Shown here in pieces: positions 41,304 through 50,347 of a DNA stretch of 64,000 bases. The position numbers were made by a program, and so were the translations under genes. Source of the DNA: Streptomyces sp. T12 (lineage in GTDB: Bacteria; Actinomycetota; Actinomycetes; Streptomycetales; Streptomycetaceae); contig NZ_CP117866.1 in NCBI RefSeq assembly GCF_028736035.1, positions 8,101,001-8,165,000 of the forward strand. The letters run 5' to 3'. Numbering within the stretch: position 1 is the stretch's first letter; each line of letters begins with the position of its first letter. Below the pieces are notes generated by a model that saw nothing but the letters and a program-made list of their open reading frames with translations, made no database searches and was not told the DNA's origin.

Positions 41304-42313
41304 CGGGCCTTCTTCCGGGAGATCTGGTCGACGGTCACCGCGAGGATCACCAGGACGCCGGTGATCAGGGTCTGGTAGATGGAGGCGACGCCCATCAGCT
41401 GCAGGCCGTTGCGGAAGACACCGACGATGAGGACGCCGATGAAGGTGCCAAGCACCGAACCGCGTCCGCCGAAGAGGCTGGTGCCGCCGAGGACCACGGC
41501 GGTGATGCTGTCGAGGTTGTCGGTCTGGCCGGCCTGCGGGTCGCCGACTCCGGTGCGGGAGATGAGCAGCAGGGCGGCGAGGCCGTAGAGGAGACCCGCC
41601 ACGGTGTAGACGCCGATGGTCAGGCGGGAGGTGCGGATGCCGTTCAGCCGCGCCGCTTCCTGGCTGTTGCCCAGCGCGTAGACGTGCCGGCCCCAACCGG
41701 TGCTGCTCAGCGCGTAGGCGAGGAGGAGGAACAGGCCGATGGTGACCAGGGAGCCGTAGGTGATGTCGGTGTGGCCGAGCGGGAACGTCTCCCCGAGCGC
41801 CGTCAGCGGGCCCGGCAGGTTGGTGACCGTCTGCTCCTCGGAGTAGATGTGGGTCAGCGCGAACGCCACGTTGAGCATGCCGAGGGTGACGATGAACGGC
41901 GGCAGCGGGATCTTCTGCACCAACAGCCCGTTGAGCAGACCGAATCCGCCGCAGACGGCGATGCCCACGGCGATGGCGACGAGCGGGGGCATGGAGCCCT
42001 CGGCGGCCATCTTGGCGATCATGATGCTGCCGAAGGCCATGACGGCACCGCACGACAGGTCGATGCCCGCCGTGAGGATGATCAGGGTCTGGCCGATGGC
42101 GAGGGTGCCGACGACCATGACCTGCTGCACGATCAGCGAGAAGTTGCCGCCCGTGAGGAACTGGTCGGTCGAGAAGGAGAAGAAGGCGCAGGCCAGGAGG
42201 AGGGCGGCCAGCGGGCCGGTGGTGGGTGCCGTGAGCAGTCTGCGGGCCGTGGTCGGCGCTTTGAGCTCGGCATACGGCGAGGACGTGCTCGGAGGCGTGG
42301 ACGTGGCGGTCAT
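41300..42313 (-). CDS. frcC: Sugar ABC transporter permease (CUT2/FrcC-like)
   Basis: A 337-residue integral membrane protein of the RbsC/XylH/FrcC group with about 8-10 helices. Characteristic segments: LILTAGIDLSCGAVMAFGSI, GGFGLLNGLLVQKIPLPPFI, VTLGMLNVAFALTHIY and ITAVVLGGTSLFGGRGSVLG (the conserved G-G-T-S-L-x-G-G-x-G loop). Coupled to the ATPase by an ATGA overlap, 181 bp after the binding-protein gene. Confidence 0.85.
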   Translation of the reverse strand: MTATSTPPSTSSPYAELKAPTTARRLLTAPTTGPLAALLLACAFFSFSTDQFLTGGNFSLIVQQVMVVGTLAIGQTLIILTAGIDLSCGAVMAFGSIMIAKMAAEGSMPPLVAIAVGIAVCGGFGLLNGLLVQKIPLPPFIVTLGMLNVAFALTHIYSEEQTVTNLPGPLTALGETFPLGHTDITYGSLVTIGLFLLLAYALSSTGWGRHVYALGNSQEAARLNGIRTSRLTIGVYTVAGLLYGLAALLLISRTGVGDPQAGQTDNLDSITAVVLGGTSLFGGRGSVLGTFIGVLIVGVFRNGLQLMGVASIYQTLITGVLVILAVTVDQISRKKAR

Positions 42314-42494
42314 GCGGAGTCCTTGTCGGAAGACAGAGTCCTTGTCCGTCCCCGTCCGTCCTCGTGGGAGGAACCGGAGGAATCGAAGAAGTCGGAGGAC
42401 AAGGGCACGAGGCGGCCGTCCCCACGGTCGGGGAGGAGGGGGCGGCCGCCCCGCTTAAGGGGGAGGCGGCGAACGTACGGTCGTCGGGGGCGGC

Positions 42495-43511
42495 TCAGCC
42501 CCAGCAGTTCTCCAGGCCGTAGGCGGTGTCCTTGGACGTGACCCCGTCCTGCGCCTTGTCGGTGATCAGGGTGACGCCCGTGTCCGTGTAACCGGACGCC
42601 TTCTTGCCGTCCTTGGCGTACGCCACGACGGCCTTGACACCCTCGGCGGCCATCTTCAGCGGGTACTGCTGGGACGTCGCGGCGATCTTGCCGTCCTTGA
42701 CCGCCTGGGTGCCGGTGCAGCCGCCGTCGACGGAGACGATCAGCACGTCCTTCTCCCGGCCCTTGGCCTTCAGCGCGGTGTACGCGCCCAGGGCGGCCGG
42801 TTCGTTGATCGTGTAGACGACGTTGATGCCGGGTTCCTTCTGGAGGCAGTTCTCCATGGCGGTCTGGCCCTTGGCCTGGTCGCCGCCGGTGTCCTGGGCG
42901 CAGGCGACATCCTTCTCGGTGGCGCCGAAGCCCTTCAGGAAGCCGTCGTGCCGCTGGACGCCGACGGAGACGCCCGGCGCGAGGTCGAGGGCGGCTATCT
43001 TCGCCGTCTTGCCCTTCATGGCGGCCTTGGCGTACTCGCCGATCAGCTCGCCCGCCTTGAGGTTGTCGGTGGCGAAGAGGGCGTCGACCGCGCTCTCCGG
43101 GTCGGTCGGGGTGTCCAGGGCGATGACCAGAACACCCTTGGCCTTGGCCTTCTCGATCGCGGGCACGATGGCCTTGGAGTCGCTCGGGGTGATCAGGATG
43201 CCCTTCACGCCGGCGGCGACCATGTTCTCGAGGGCGGTGACCTGCCCGGCGTTGTCCCCGTCGAACTTGCCTGCGGCGGTGGACAGTTCGGCGCCGTTCT
43301 CCTTGGCGGCCTTCTCCGCGCCCTCCTTCATCTTCACGAAGAACGGGTTGGTGTCGGTCTTGGTGATCAGACCGACCTTGACGCTGCCCGAACCGGAGCC
43401 CGTGGAGTCCGAACCGGAGCCGGATCCGCAGGCCGTCAGGGTGAGGGCCGCGACGCCCGTGACGGCGGCCGCTCTGAGGAGGGAGGAGGACAGACGAGTG
43501 GTGCGAGGCAT
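42495..43511 (-). CDS. frcB: Sugar ABC transporter substrate-binding lipoprotein (FrcB-like)
   Basis: A 338-residue secreted lipoprotein. The ATG at 43511 has CAGGAG upstream. Signal peptide with lipobox LTLTACGSGSG (lipid-modified Cys), then a Gly/Ser linker and a type-I periplasmic binding fold: VKVGLITKTDTNPFFVKMKE, NMVAAGVKGILITPSDSKAI, NVVYTINEPAALGAYTALKA, VSVDGGCTGTQAVKDGKIAA. It captures a pentose or hexose, most likely fructose given the genomic context. First gene of the importer operon, with LacI-type operators upstream at 43571-43600. Confidence 0.87.
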   Translation of the reverse strand: MPRTTRLSSSLLRAAAVTGVAALTLTACGSGSGSDSTGSGSGSVKVGLITKTDTNPFFVKMKEGAEKAAKENGAELSTAAGKFDGDNAGQVTALENMVAAGVKGILITPSDSKAIVPAIEKAKAKGVLVIALDTPTDPESAVDALFATDNLKAGELIGEYAKAAMKGKTAKIAALDLAPGVSVGVQRHDGFLKGFGATEKDVACAQDTGGDQAKGQTAMENCLQKEPGINVVYTINEPAALGAYTALKAKGREKDVLIVSVDGGCTGTQAVKDGKIAATSQQYPLKMAAEGVKAVVAYAKDGKKASGYTDTGVTLITDKAQDGVTSKDTAYGLENCWG

Positions 43512-43570
43512 GTTCGACTCCTGAGGTGTGGCGAGCGGCACGGGGTGGGTGTCAGAGCATGCCGCCCGGG

Positions 43571-43600
43571 TGTCATCGTTGACTTATGTCATCGTTGACA
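43571..43600. promoter_or_regulatory. Tandem LacI-type operator sites between importer and kinase genes
   Basis: TGTCATCGTTGAC at 43571-43583 and TGTCATCGTTGACA at 43587-43600, starts 16 bp apart. Each is an imperfect palindrome centred on CG, the usual LacI-family operator form, and they match the sites at 44782-44810 before the fructanase gene. They sit 60-90 bp before the importer start and about 140 bp before the kinase start, so they could control both directions. Confidence 0.7.
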
Positions 43601-43736
43601 CTGCATGGCGAGGATGATGGACTCCGGCTCCCGGAAACGTCAATGCCTTGCACGCGTCACAAGTCCGCAACGTCCCCTGCGGCCGCCCGTTTCGTGCCCG
43701 CTTTTTTGCCCGTACGTTCGCAGAGAAGAGCAGCCC

Positions 43737-44699
43737 ATGAGCCCGCGCCAGATCACCGTCCTGGGAGAGTGCGTCGCGGACGCGTTCGTCGATCCCGCCA
43801 GCACCTCGAACGAACTCGCCCTGCGTGTGCTGCCCGGCGGCGGACCTGCGAATACGGCGGTGTCACTGGCCCGCCTCGGCACCCCGGCCCGCTTCCTCGC
43901 GCGGTTGTCGGGCGATGTGTTCGGCCGCCTGTTCCGTGCCCACCTGGAGACATCCGGGGTGGACCTGTCGAGCGCCGTCCCGGCCGCGGAGCCCAGCACG
44001 CTGGCCGTGGCGGAGCTGGACGCCCAGGGGCAGGCCGCGTTCTCCTTCCATGCGCAGAACACGGCGGACTGGCAGTGGACGGCACAGGAACTGGCGCGGG
44101 TGGACCTGTCCGAAACCGCCTGCGTGCACACCGGATCCCTGGCCCTGGTGCAGGAACCGGGGGCCGCGGTGGTGGAGGACTTCCTGGCGGCGGCCGCCCC
44201 GCACGCGACCATCAGCATCGACCCCAATGTCCGGCCGCTGCTGGTGCACCCCGACGTCTACCGCGCCCGGCTGGCGCACTGGTGCGCCCTCGCGGACGTG
44301 CTCCGGCTGAGCGAGGACGACCTGGAACTGCTGCTGCCGGGCACGTCGCCCGAGGAGGCGTGCGACCTCTGGCACGCGGCCGGAGCGCGGCTCGTGGTGA
44401 TCACACGTGGCGCCGACGGCGCCCTGGCCTCGCTCGACGGCGAACGGGTCGAGGTGCCTGCCGTGCCGACGAACGTCGTCGACACGGTCGGAGCGGGGGA
44501 CTCCTTCACGGCGGGGCTGCTGCACCACCTCGGCGTCCGCGGACTGCTCGGTGGCCGGCTGACGGAAATCCGTCTCGACGACGTCGCGGAAGCCTGCCGG
44601 TTCGCCGCCCGGGTCGCGGCCCTGACCTGCTCGGTTGCCGGCCCCAACCCCCCGTGGCAGAGCCAGTTGGAGCAGCTGGCCACGGCCGATCACACCTGA
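43737..44699 (+). CDS. PfkB-family sugar kinase (fructokinase-like)
   Basis: A 320-residue ribokinase-fold enzyme from the ATG at 43737. Motifs: ITVLGECVADAFVDPAST, the di-Gly signature VLPGGGPANTAVSLARLG, and the anion-hole/catalytic Asp motif VVDTVGAGDSFTAGLLHHLG. It phosphorylates an imported sugar, presumably fructose to fructose 6-phosphate or 1-phosphate. It is divergent from the importer operon and shares the operators at 43571-43600; the weak AGAGAAGAG ribosome site suits a regulated kinase. Confidence 0.9.
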   Translation: MSPRQITVLGECVADAFVDPASTSNELALRVLPGGGPANTAVSLARLGTPARFLARLSGDVFGRLFRAHLETSGVDLSSAVPAAEPSTLAVAELDAQGQAAFSFHAQNTADWQWTAQELARVDLSETACVHTGSLALVQEPGAAVVEDFLAAAAPHATISIDPNVRPLLVHPDVYRARLAHWCALADVLRLSEDDLELLLPGTSPEEACDLWHAAGARLVVITRGADGALASLDGERVEVPAVPTNVVDTVGAGDSFTAGLLHHLGVRGLLGGRLTEIRLDDVAEACRFAARVAALTCSVAGPNPPWQSQLEQLATADHT

Positions 44700-44781
44700 C
44701 GGACAGTCGGGCCGCGCAGCGGACATCACGGCCGAACCGTTGACGCGTTGGCGGGATTGCGTCCATCATCGGGCCACTCGA

Positions 44782-44810
44782 TGTCATCGATGACACAAGT
44801 CAACGTTGAC
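44782..44810. promoter_or_regulatory. Pair of palindromic LacI-type operators before the fructanase gene
   Basis: TGTCATCGATGACA (44782-44795) is a perfect 14-bp palindrome and GTCAACGTTGAC (44799-44810) a perfect 12-bp palindrome. Both fit the consensus TGTCAWCGWTGACA shared with 43571-43600. They lie about 120 bp before the fructanase start, in the 227-bp gap after the kinase gene. Shared operators define a small regulon. Confidence 0.75.
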
Positions 44811-44926
44811 ACCCCGTCCCCTTTTCGGCGCCGTGGACGACGGCGTCGGCAAGGCGTCACTTTTCGGTCGGTTCCGCGCCGGGCATCAGGCTCCGCTGCG
44901 CGGACGGCCGCGGCACAGGAGACACC

Positions 44927-47485
44927 ATGAGCTCTGAACGTGTATCCCGGCATGCCCGTATACGGATGATCGCGGCGGTGGCGACCGTCTGTGCCCTGTC
45001 TGCAGCCCCGCTTGCCCCCCAGGCCGTCGCCGCAGACATCTCGCCGTACTCCGAGACCTACCGGCCCCAGTTCCACTTCACCCCGGAGAAGAACTGGATG
45101 AACGACCCCAACGGCCTCGTGTACCACAAGGGCGAGTACCACCTCTTCTACCAGTACAACCCCAACGGCAACTCGTGGGGCGACATGTCCTGGGGGCACG
45201 CGGTGAGCACCGACCTCGTGCACTGGAAGGAGCTGCCGCTCGCCCTGTCGCACGACGACAAGGAGATGGTGTTCTCCGGCAGCGCGGTCGTCGACTGGAA
45301 CAACAGCACCGGGTTCGGTACCAAGGAGAACCCGCCCATGGTGGCGATCTACACCAGCTACGCCAAGGACACGGGCATCCAGGCCCAGTCGCTCGCCTAC
45401 AGCACCGACCGCGGCCGCACCTGGACCAAGTACCAGGGCAACCCGGTCATCGACATCGGCTCCAGGGAGTTCCGCGATCCCAAGGTCCAGTGGTACGCGC
45501 CGACCAAGAGCTGGCTGATGACGGTGTCTCTGTCCACCGAGCACAAAGTGCAGTTCTACTCGTCCAAGAACCTCAAGGACTGGAAGCTCCAGAGCGAGTT
45601 CGGACCGGCCGGTGCGACGGGCGGCGTGTGGGAGTGCCCCGATCTGTTCCCCCTCGCGGTCGACGGGGACAAGAACAACATCAAGTGGGTCCTCGTCGTC
45701 AACATCAACCCCGGCGGTATCGCGGGCGGTTCGGCCGCCCAGTACTTCATCGGTGACTTCGACGGCAAGAAGTTCACCGCCGAGGACAAGGGCACCTACA
45801 CCCCGCCCACCGGCACGGTGGTGCAGGACTTCGAGAACACCGACTTCGGCGCGTGGACGACCACCGGCACCGCGTTCGGCGCCGGACCGGCGGCCGGGGC
45901 GGTGGAGGGACAGGGCGCCGTCTCCGGCTTCGACGGCACGGGCCTCGCCAACAGCTTCCACGGCGGTGACGCGGCCACCGGCATCCTCACCTCGCCCGAG
46001 TTCACCGTCGACAGCCGCTACCTGAACTTCAAGGTCGGTGGCGGACGGCACCCGCACGAACCCGGGACGCTCCTGGAGCAGGGAGACCCGCCCGCGGGGA
46101 CGGTCCTGGCCGACTTCGAAGGAGGCAGCTACGGCGACTGGACGACGACCGGAGACGCCTTCGGCTCGGCACCGGCCACCGGCACCCTCCCCAACCAGCA
46201 GGAAGTCTCCGGATTCCGGGGCAATGGCCTGGTCAACAGCTACCTGAACGGCGACTCCACCACCGGCACCCTCACCTCGCCGGAATTCACCATCGACAAG
46301 GACTACGTCAACTTCCTCGTCGGCGGCGGCAACCACCCCGCCGGCTCCGACAACCCCACCGCCGTCGAACTCCTCGTCGACGGCCAGGTGGTGCGCAGCA
46401 CGACCGGAAAGGACGGCGAGGCGCTCAACTGGGCCTCCTGGGACGTCAAGGTCCTCGCCGGCAAGAAGGCGCAGATCAGGATCGTCGACGACAACAGCGG
46501 CGGCTGGGGCCACATCAACGTCGACCACGTCATGCTGTCCGACGCTTTGGCCCAGCCGGTCTCCCAGGAGACCTCCGTCAACCTGGTCGTCGACGGCCAG
46601 ATCGTCCGCAGCGCCACCGGCGCCAACAGCGAGGCCCTGGACTGGGCGTCCTTCGACCTGCGTCCCTACGCCGGCAAGAAGGCGCAGATCCAGGTCGTCG
46701 ACATGAACACCGCCGGCTGGGGCCACATCCTGGCCGACCGGTTCACCGCCGCCGACGCCCCCGCCAAGTCGGTCGTACAGCGCGCCGACTGGGCCGACTA
46801 CGGCAAGGACTACTACGCGGCCGTGTCCTGGGAGAACGCACCGGGCGGCAAGCGCTACATGATCGGCTGGATGAACAACTGGGACTACAGCGGAGCCATC
46901 CCCACCTCCCCCTGGCGTGGCGCGCAGAGCATCCCCCGGGAGATGGCCCTGCGTACGGTCGACGGCCGGATCCGGCTGACCAGCAAGCCGGTGAACAGCG
47001 TGGCGTCCCTGCGGCAGGACCCGGTGTCCGCGACCGGGGTCACCGTCAAGAACACCGCCCAGCCCCTCATCGGACCCGCGGCCAAGGGCAAGGCGCTCGA
47101 CATCGAGGCGACCTTCTCCCTCAAGGACGCCGAACGCTTCGGCCTGAAGGTGCGCACCGGCGCAGGCGGCGAGGAGACCGTCATCGGCTACGACACCACG
47201 ACACAGGAGCTGTACGTCGACCGCACCCGCTCCGGCGCCGTGGACTTCAACAGCACCTTCCCCGGTGTCCAGACCGCACCGCTGAAGGCCAAGAACGGCA
47301 AGGTGAAGCTGCGGATCCTCGTCGACTGGTCGTCCGTCGAGGTCTTCGGCGGCAGCGGCGAGGCCGTGATCACCGACCAGATCTTCCCCGACCCCGCCGG
47401 CCAGGGAGTGGAGGTCTTCGCCGAGAACGGCTCGGTGAAGCTGGACCAGGCCGTCGTCTGGCACCTCGACTCCGCCCACAACTGA
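44927..47485 (+). CDS. Secreted GH32 fructan hydrolase (levanase/inulinase type) with nested insert domains
   Basis: An 852-residue enzyme with a Sec signal peptide (basic start, hydrophobic core MIAAVATVCALSAAPL, cleavage near AVAA-DI). The GH32 triad is complete: nucleophile D60 in NWMNDPNG, transition-state D184 in FRDPKV and acid/base E236 in WECPDLF. Residues about 298-613 interrupt the five-bladed propeller; the fold resumes at DYYAAVSWENAPGGKRYMIG and ends with a beta-sandwich (VDWSSVEVFGGSGEAVITD). The insert has two copies of a module. Copy 2 (396-543) is continuous and sits inside copy 1, whose halves are 301-376 and 549-612. The enzyme should release fructose from levan or inulin outside the cell for the adjacent importer and kinase. 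Exo or endo mode cannot be told from sequence. Confidence 0.93.
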   Translation: MSSERVSRHARIRMIAAVATVCALSAAPLAPQAVAADISPYSETYRPQFHFTPEKNWMNDPNGLVYHKGEYHLFYQYNPNGNSWGDMSWGHAVSTDLVHWKELPLALSHDDKEMVFSGSAVVDWNNSTGFGTKENPPMVAIYTSYAKDTGIQAQSLAYSTDRGRTWTKYQGNPVIDIGSREFRDPKVQWYAPTKSWLMTVSLSTEHKVQFYSSKNLKDWKLQSEFGPAGATGGVWECPDLFPLAVDGDKNNIKWVLVVNINPGGIAGGSAAQYFIGDFDGKKFTAEDKGTYTPPTGTVVQDFENTDFGAWTTTGTAFGAGPAAGAVEGQGAVSGFDGTGLANSFHGGDAATGILTSPEFTVDSRYLNFKVGGGRHPHEPGTLLEQGDPPAGTVLADFEGGSYGDWTTTGDAFGSAPATGTLPNQQEVSGFRGNGLVNSYLNGDSTTGTLTSPEFTIDKDYVNFLVGGGNHPAGSDNPTAVELLVDGQVVRSTTGKDGEALNWASWDVKVLAGKKAQIRIVDDNSGGWGHINVDHVMLSDALAQPVSQETSVNLVVDGQIVRSATGANSEALDWASFDLRPYAGKKAQIQVVDMNTAGWGHILADRFTAADAPAKSVVQRADWADYGKDYYAAVSWENAPGGKRYMIGWMNNWDYSGAIPTSPWRGAQSIPREMALRTVDGRIRLTSKPVNSVASLRQDPVSATGVTVKNTAQPLIGPAAKGKALDIEATFSLKDAERFGLKVRTGAGGEETVIGYDTTTQELYVDRTRSGAVDFNSTFPGVQTAPLKAKNGKVKLRILVDWSSVEVFGGSGEAVITDQIFPDPAGQGVEVFAENGSVKLDQAVVWHLDSAHN

Positions 47486-47500
47486 CAAGGACACGAGACC

Positions 47501-47794
47501 ATGAAGAAGACCCTGCTCGCCGAGTTCACCGCCCGCGAGGGAGCGGAGGCCGAGGTCGCCCGCATGATCGGGGACTACGCCCTGAAGGTGCGCGAGGAAG
47601 AAGGCAACATCGCCTTCGACGTCTACACCAAGGCAGCCCACCCGCGCGCCTTCTGGATCTTCGAGGTGTACCGGGACGAGGACGCCTTCCAGGCGCACCT
47701 GAACGCCCCGTACGGCGGCCCCTTCAACGCCGCCCTCACCCCGCTGATCGAGGAGGACGCCTCCGTGCTGACGTTCTTGGATCCGCTCGTTTGA
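47501..47794 (+). CDS. ABM-domain protein (putative monooxygenase or sugar mutarotase-like helper)
   Basis: A 97-residue dimeric ferredoxin-like-fold protein: KKTLLAEFTAREGAEAEVAR, VREEEGNIAFDVYTKAAHPR, FWIFEVYRDEDAFQAHLNAP are the typical antibiotic-biosynthesis-monooxygenase (YgiN/LsrG) pattern. It starts 16 bp after the fructanase gene and is cotranscribed with it. Similar small proteins ride in sugar operons without a defined role. Confidence 0.82.
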   Translation: MKKTLLAEFTAREGAEAEVARMIGDYALKVREEEGNIAFDVYTKAAHPRAFWIFEVYRDEDAFQAHLNAPYGGPFNAALTPLIEEDASVLTFLDPLV

Positions 47795-47810
47795 CGGCGT
47801 CTACGAGATG

Positions 47811-47873
47811 TTGACAAGCGGCCCCACCCCGGCGCAATCTCATCCCGCACTCACTTGCCAAAACGATTGGGCA
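47811..47873 (+). promoter_or_regulatory. Promoter and candidate operator of the second LacI gene
   Basis: TTGACA (47811-47816) and CAATCT (47835-47840) spaced by 18 bp form a likely sigma-70 promoter. Just before the start codon TGCCAAAACGATTGGGCA (47856-47873) is an imperfect palindrome centred near CG, a plausible autoregulatory LacI site, different from the TGTCAWCGWTGACA sites. Confidence 0.42.
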
Positions 47874-47878
47874 CCGCA

Positions 47879-48913
47879 ATGGGCAGGCGGATCGGGATCA
47901 AGGACGTGGCGGAAGCCGCCGGAGTCTCGGTCACGACCGTTTCCCACATCCTCAACGAGGCCGAGGGCAAGCGCATCAACCCCGAGACCCGGCAGCGCGT
48001 CCTGGAGACGGCCCAGCGGCTGGGGTACGCGCCCAACGGTCTGGCCCGTGGCCTGCGGCTGAAGCGGTCGAGCACCGTCGGCTTCGTCAGCGACCGGATC
48101 GCCACCACCCCCTTCGCCGGCCAGATCATCCTGGGAGCCCAGGAAGAGGCGGCCAAGCACGACCTGCTGTTGCTGTTGCTGAACACCGGCGGAGACCCGG
48201 AGCTGGAGCGCAAGGAGATCGAACTGCTGCTCCAGCGCCAGGTCGACGGGGTGCTGTACGCGTCGATGTACCACCGGGTCGTGGAGGTGCCGGAGCAGTT
48301 GCGCTCGGTCCCCACGGTTCTGCTCGACGCACGCGCGGACGACCCCGCCGTCCCGTCGGTGGTGCCGGACGAGGTCCAGGGCGGCTACACCGCCGTACAC
48401 GAACTGCTCCGGCACGGCCACCGCCGTATCGGCTTCCTCAACAACGTCGACAACATCCCGGCCACCCACGGGCGGCTGGCCGGCTACCGCCAGGCCCTCG
48501 CGGAAGCAGGTGTCGCCTTCGATCCCGGGCTGGTGGTGACCGAGACCTCCGACGCGGCGGGCGGCTACCGGGCGGCACTCGGGCTGCTGCAGGCGGCGGA
48601 GCGGCCCACCGCGCTGTTCTGCTTCACCGACCGGATGGCGATGGGCGCCTACCACGCCGCCGCCCAGCTGGGGCTGTCGATCCCGGCCGATCTGTCGGTC
48701 ATCGGTTTCGACAACCAGGAACTGATCTGCGACGGCATGTTCCCAGGGCTGACCACCGTCGCCCTGCCGCACTACGAGATGGGGGCGCGAGCCGTCGTAC
48801 AACTGCTCGCGCTCACGGGCGCCCCGGACCGGGAGACTGGTCCGGTTGCCCAGGAAATGCTGCCGTGCCCGCTGGTGGCACGGGCATCGGTCGCTTCGCC
48901 GCCCCGACTCTGA
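47879..48913 (+). CDS. LacI-family transcriptional regulator (fructanase-linked)
   Basis: A 344-residue LacI regulator starting MGRRIGIKDVAEAAGVSVTT then VSHILNEAEGKRINPETRQR; effector domain from TVGFVSDRIATTPFAGQIIL with the usual sugar-site pattern VIGFDNQELICDGMFPGLTT. TTG at 47855 is an upstream alternative but covers the palindrome. It follows the fructanase and ABM genes and is the most likely reader of the shared operators in the locus. Confidence 0.9.
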   Translation: MGRRIGIKDVAEAAGVSVTTVSHILNEAEGKRINPETRQRVLETAQRLGYAPNGLARGLRLKRSSTVGFVSDRIATTPFAGQIILGAQEEAAKHDLLLLLLNTGGDPELERKEIELLLQRQVDGVLYASMYHRVVEVPEQLRSVPTVLLDARADDPAVPSVVPDEVQGGYTAVHELLRHGHRRIGFLNNVDNIPATHGRLAGYRQALAEAGVAFDPGLVVTETSDAAGGYRAALGLLQAAERPTALFCFTDRMAMGAYHAAAQLGLSIPADLSVIGFDNQELICDGMFPGLTTVALPHYEMGARAVVQLLALTGAPDRETGPVAQEMLPCPLVARASVASPPRL

Positions 48914-48942
48914 CCCCGAGACGGCGAAGCACCACCGATACA

Positions 48943-48964
48943 GGCGGCCGCATCACCGGCCGCC
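48943..48964. terminator. Hairpin after the LacI gene
   Basis: GGCGGCCG (48943-48950) pairs with CGGCCGCC (48957-48964) around a 6-nt loop, 30 bases after the stop codon. A short but GC-only stem fitting an actinobacterial terminator. Confidence 0.5.
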
Positions 48965-49007
48965 GACATGGTCTTGCGGGACCGTGCCCAGTGAAGTGGA
49001 GGAACCC

Positions 49008-49130
49008 GTGGAATCGAGAACCAGGCGCCTCGCGGCGTCGGATCTATCCGCCCTGACCACCGCGACGCTGGTCGCGGGCTGCGGGGGCGGTGGCACCGCG
49101 GCCGGCTCGGGAACCGACGGCAACCCCTGA
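49008..49130 (+). pseudogene. Truncated lipoprotein (binding-protein) remnant
   Basis: GTG at 49008 with GGAGG upstream opens a 40-codon frame VESRTRRLAASDLSALTTAT then LVAGCGGGGTAAGSG, an N-terminal lipoprotein signal with lipobox V-A-G-C and the Gly/Ser linker typical of sugar-binding lipoproteins. It stops at TGA 49128-49130 right after the linker. The mature protein is gone, so this is the start of a deleted importer gene that once followed the LacI regulator. Confidence 0.7.
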
Positions 49131-49147
49131 CCCTGTGGATCCACATG

Positions 49148-49999
49148 TCAGTCCGTCAGGCGCCGCTTGCTGAGCCAGCTGACCATCTCGGGGTCACGGT
49201 GGTCGAAGAACAGGGAGGCGCCGGTGTCCAGGGTGGCGATGGACGCCATCTGCTCGTCGGTCAGCTGGAAGTCGAAGACATCGATGTTCTCCGCCATCCG
49301 CTCGGGGCGGACCGACTTCGGGATGGCGACGACGCCGCGCTGGACGAGCCAGCGCAGGACGACCTGTGCCACGGACTTGCCGTGCCGGCTGCTGATCGCG
49401 CTCAGGAGCGGGTGGGTGAAGAGGTTGTTCTTGCCCTCGGCGAACCCGCCCCACGACTGGATCTGGACCCCGCGCTCGCGCATCAGCTCCTGATCGGCGA
49501 CCCGCTGGAAGAACGGATGGGTCTCGATCTGGTTGACCGCGGGCGTGATCTCGTTGTTGAGGACGAGGTCGAGGAGGCGGTCGGGGTAGAAGTTGGCGAC
49601 GCCGATCGCCTTGATACGGCCGTCGCGGTGCAGGCTCTCCATGGCACGCCACTGACCGTAGACGTCGCCGTAGGGCTGGTGCATCAGGTAGAGGTCGAGG
49701 TAGTCCAGGCCGAGCTTGCTCAGCGAGGTCTCGAAGGCGTGCTTGGTGTTCTCTTCGGCGGGCGCGTCCTGGACCCACAGCTTGGTGGTGACGAACAGCT
49801 CTTCGCGCGGGATGCCGCTGTTCTTGATGGCGTGTCCGACTGCTTCCTCGTTGCCGTAGGCGGCGGCCGTGTCGAGCAGCCGGTAGCCGGCGGCGAGGGC
49901 GTCGGTGACGGCCTGCTCGGTCTGCTCCGGCGGGATCTGGTAAACGCCGAATCCGAGGACGGGCATCTCGATGCCGTTGTTGAGGGTGACGGTGTGCAT
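49148..49999 (-). CDS. Aldo/keto reductase (AKR5-like)
   Basis: A 283-residue intact aldo/keto reductase: [20 protein letters not shown], the catalytic Asp/Tyr in [20 protein letters not shown], Lys in [12 protein letters not shown], His in [14 protein letters not shown] and the NADPH-binding [20 protein letters not shown]. It resembles 2,5-diketo-gluconate reductase and related small-aldehyde reductases. It stands alone among broken genes, so its physiological substrate is not suggested by context. Confidence 0.92.
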   Translation of the reverse strand: MHTVTLNNGIEMPVLGFGVYQIPPEQTEQAVTDALAAGYRLLDTAAAYGNEEAVGHAIKNSGIPREELFVTTKLWVQDAPAEENTKHAFETSLSKLGLDYLDLYLMHQPYGDVYGQWRAMESLHRDGRIKAIGVANFYPDRLLDLVLNNEITPAVNQIETHPFFQRVADQELMRERGVQIQSWGGFAEGKNNLFTHPLLSAISSRHGKSVAQVVLRWLVQRGVVAIPKSVRPERMAENIDVFDFQLTDEQMASIATLDTGASLFFDHRDPEMVSWLSKRRLTD

Positions 50000-50029
50000 G
50001 GGGGGCTTCCTTGTCGTACTGGTAGGAGG

Positions 50030-50347
50030 TCAGAAGGTGATGAGCGCCTTGAGGACGCGGCGGTCGGCCATGGCCCGGTAGGCGTCCCGGACCTGGTCGA
50101 GGGAGAAGTCCTGATCGAAGACGCGGCCCGGTTCGATGGCGCCGTCCAGCACGTCCGGCATCAGCTCGTCGATGCAGGCGCGGGCCGGGCTGGCACCGCC
50201 GGTGAGGGTGATGTTCCGCATGATCATGGAAGGGCCGACGGGGCCTTCCTCGTACTGCGGGACGCCCAGGCGGCTGACGGTGCCTCCGTCGACGACCGTT
50301 CCGAGGGCGGTCTCCAGCGTCTGGCGGGTGCCGACGGCCTCGATCAC
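50030..50347 (-). pseudogene. Zinc-type alcohol dehydrogenase C-terminal fragment
   Basis: About 105 residues, VIEAVGTRQTLETALGTVVD, GGTVSRLGVPQYEEGP and DFSLDQVRDAYRAMADRRVL, match the end of a medium-chain alcohol dehydrogenase; the N-terminal two thirds with the zinc ligands and Rossmann loop are missing. The fragment joins directly to an aldo/keto reductase N-terminus at 50344-50347, showing a deletion that fused two genes out of frame. Confidence 0.8.

Noticed and set aside
44726..47698. A 990-codon open frame antisense to the fructanase gene
   Set aside because: It is the mirror of a GH32 gene with complete catalytic motifs; high GC makes long antisense frames common, and the translation is low-complexity Val/Gly/Asp-rich.
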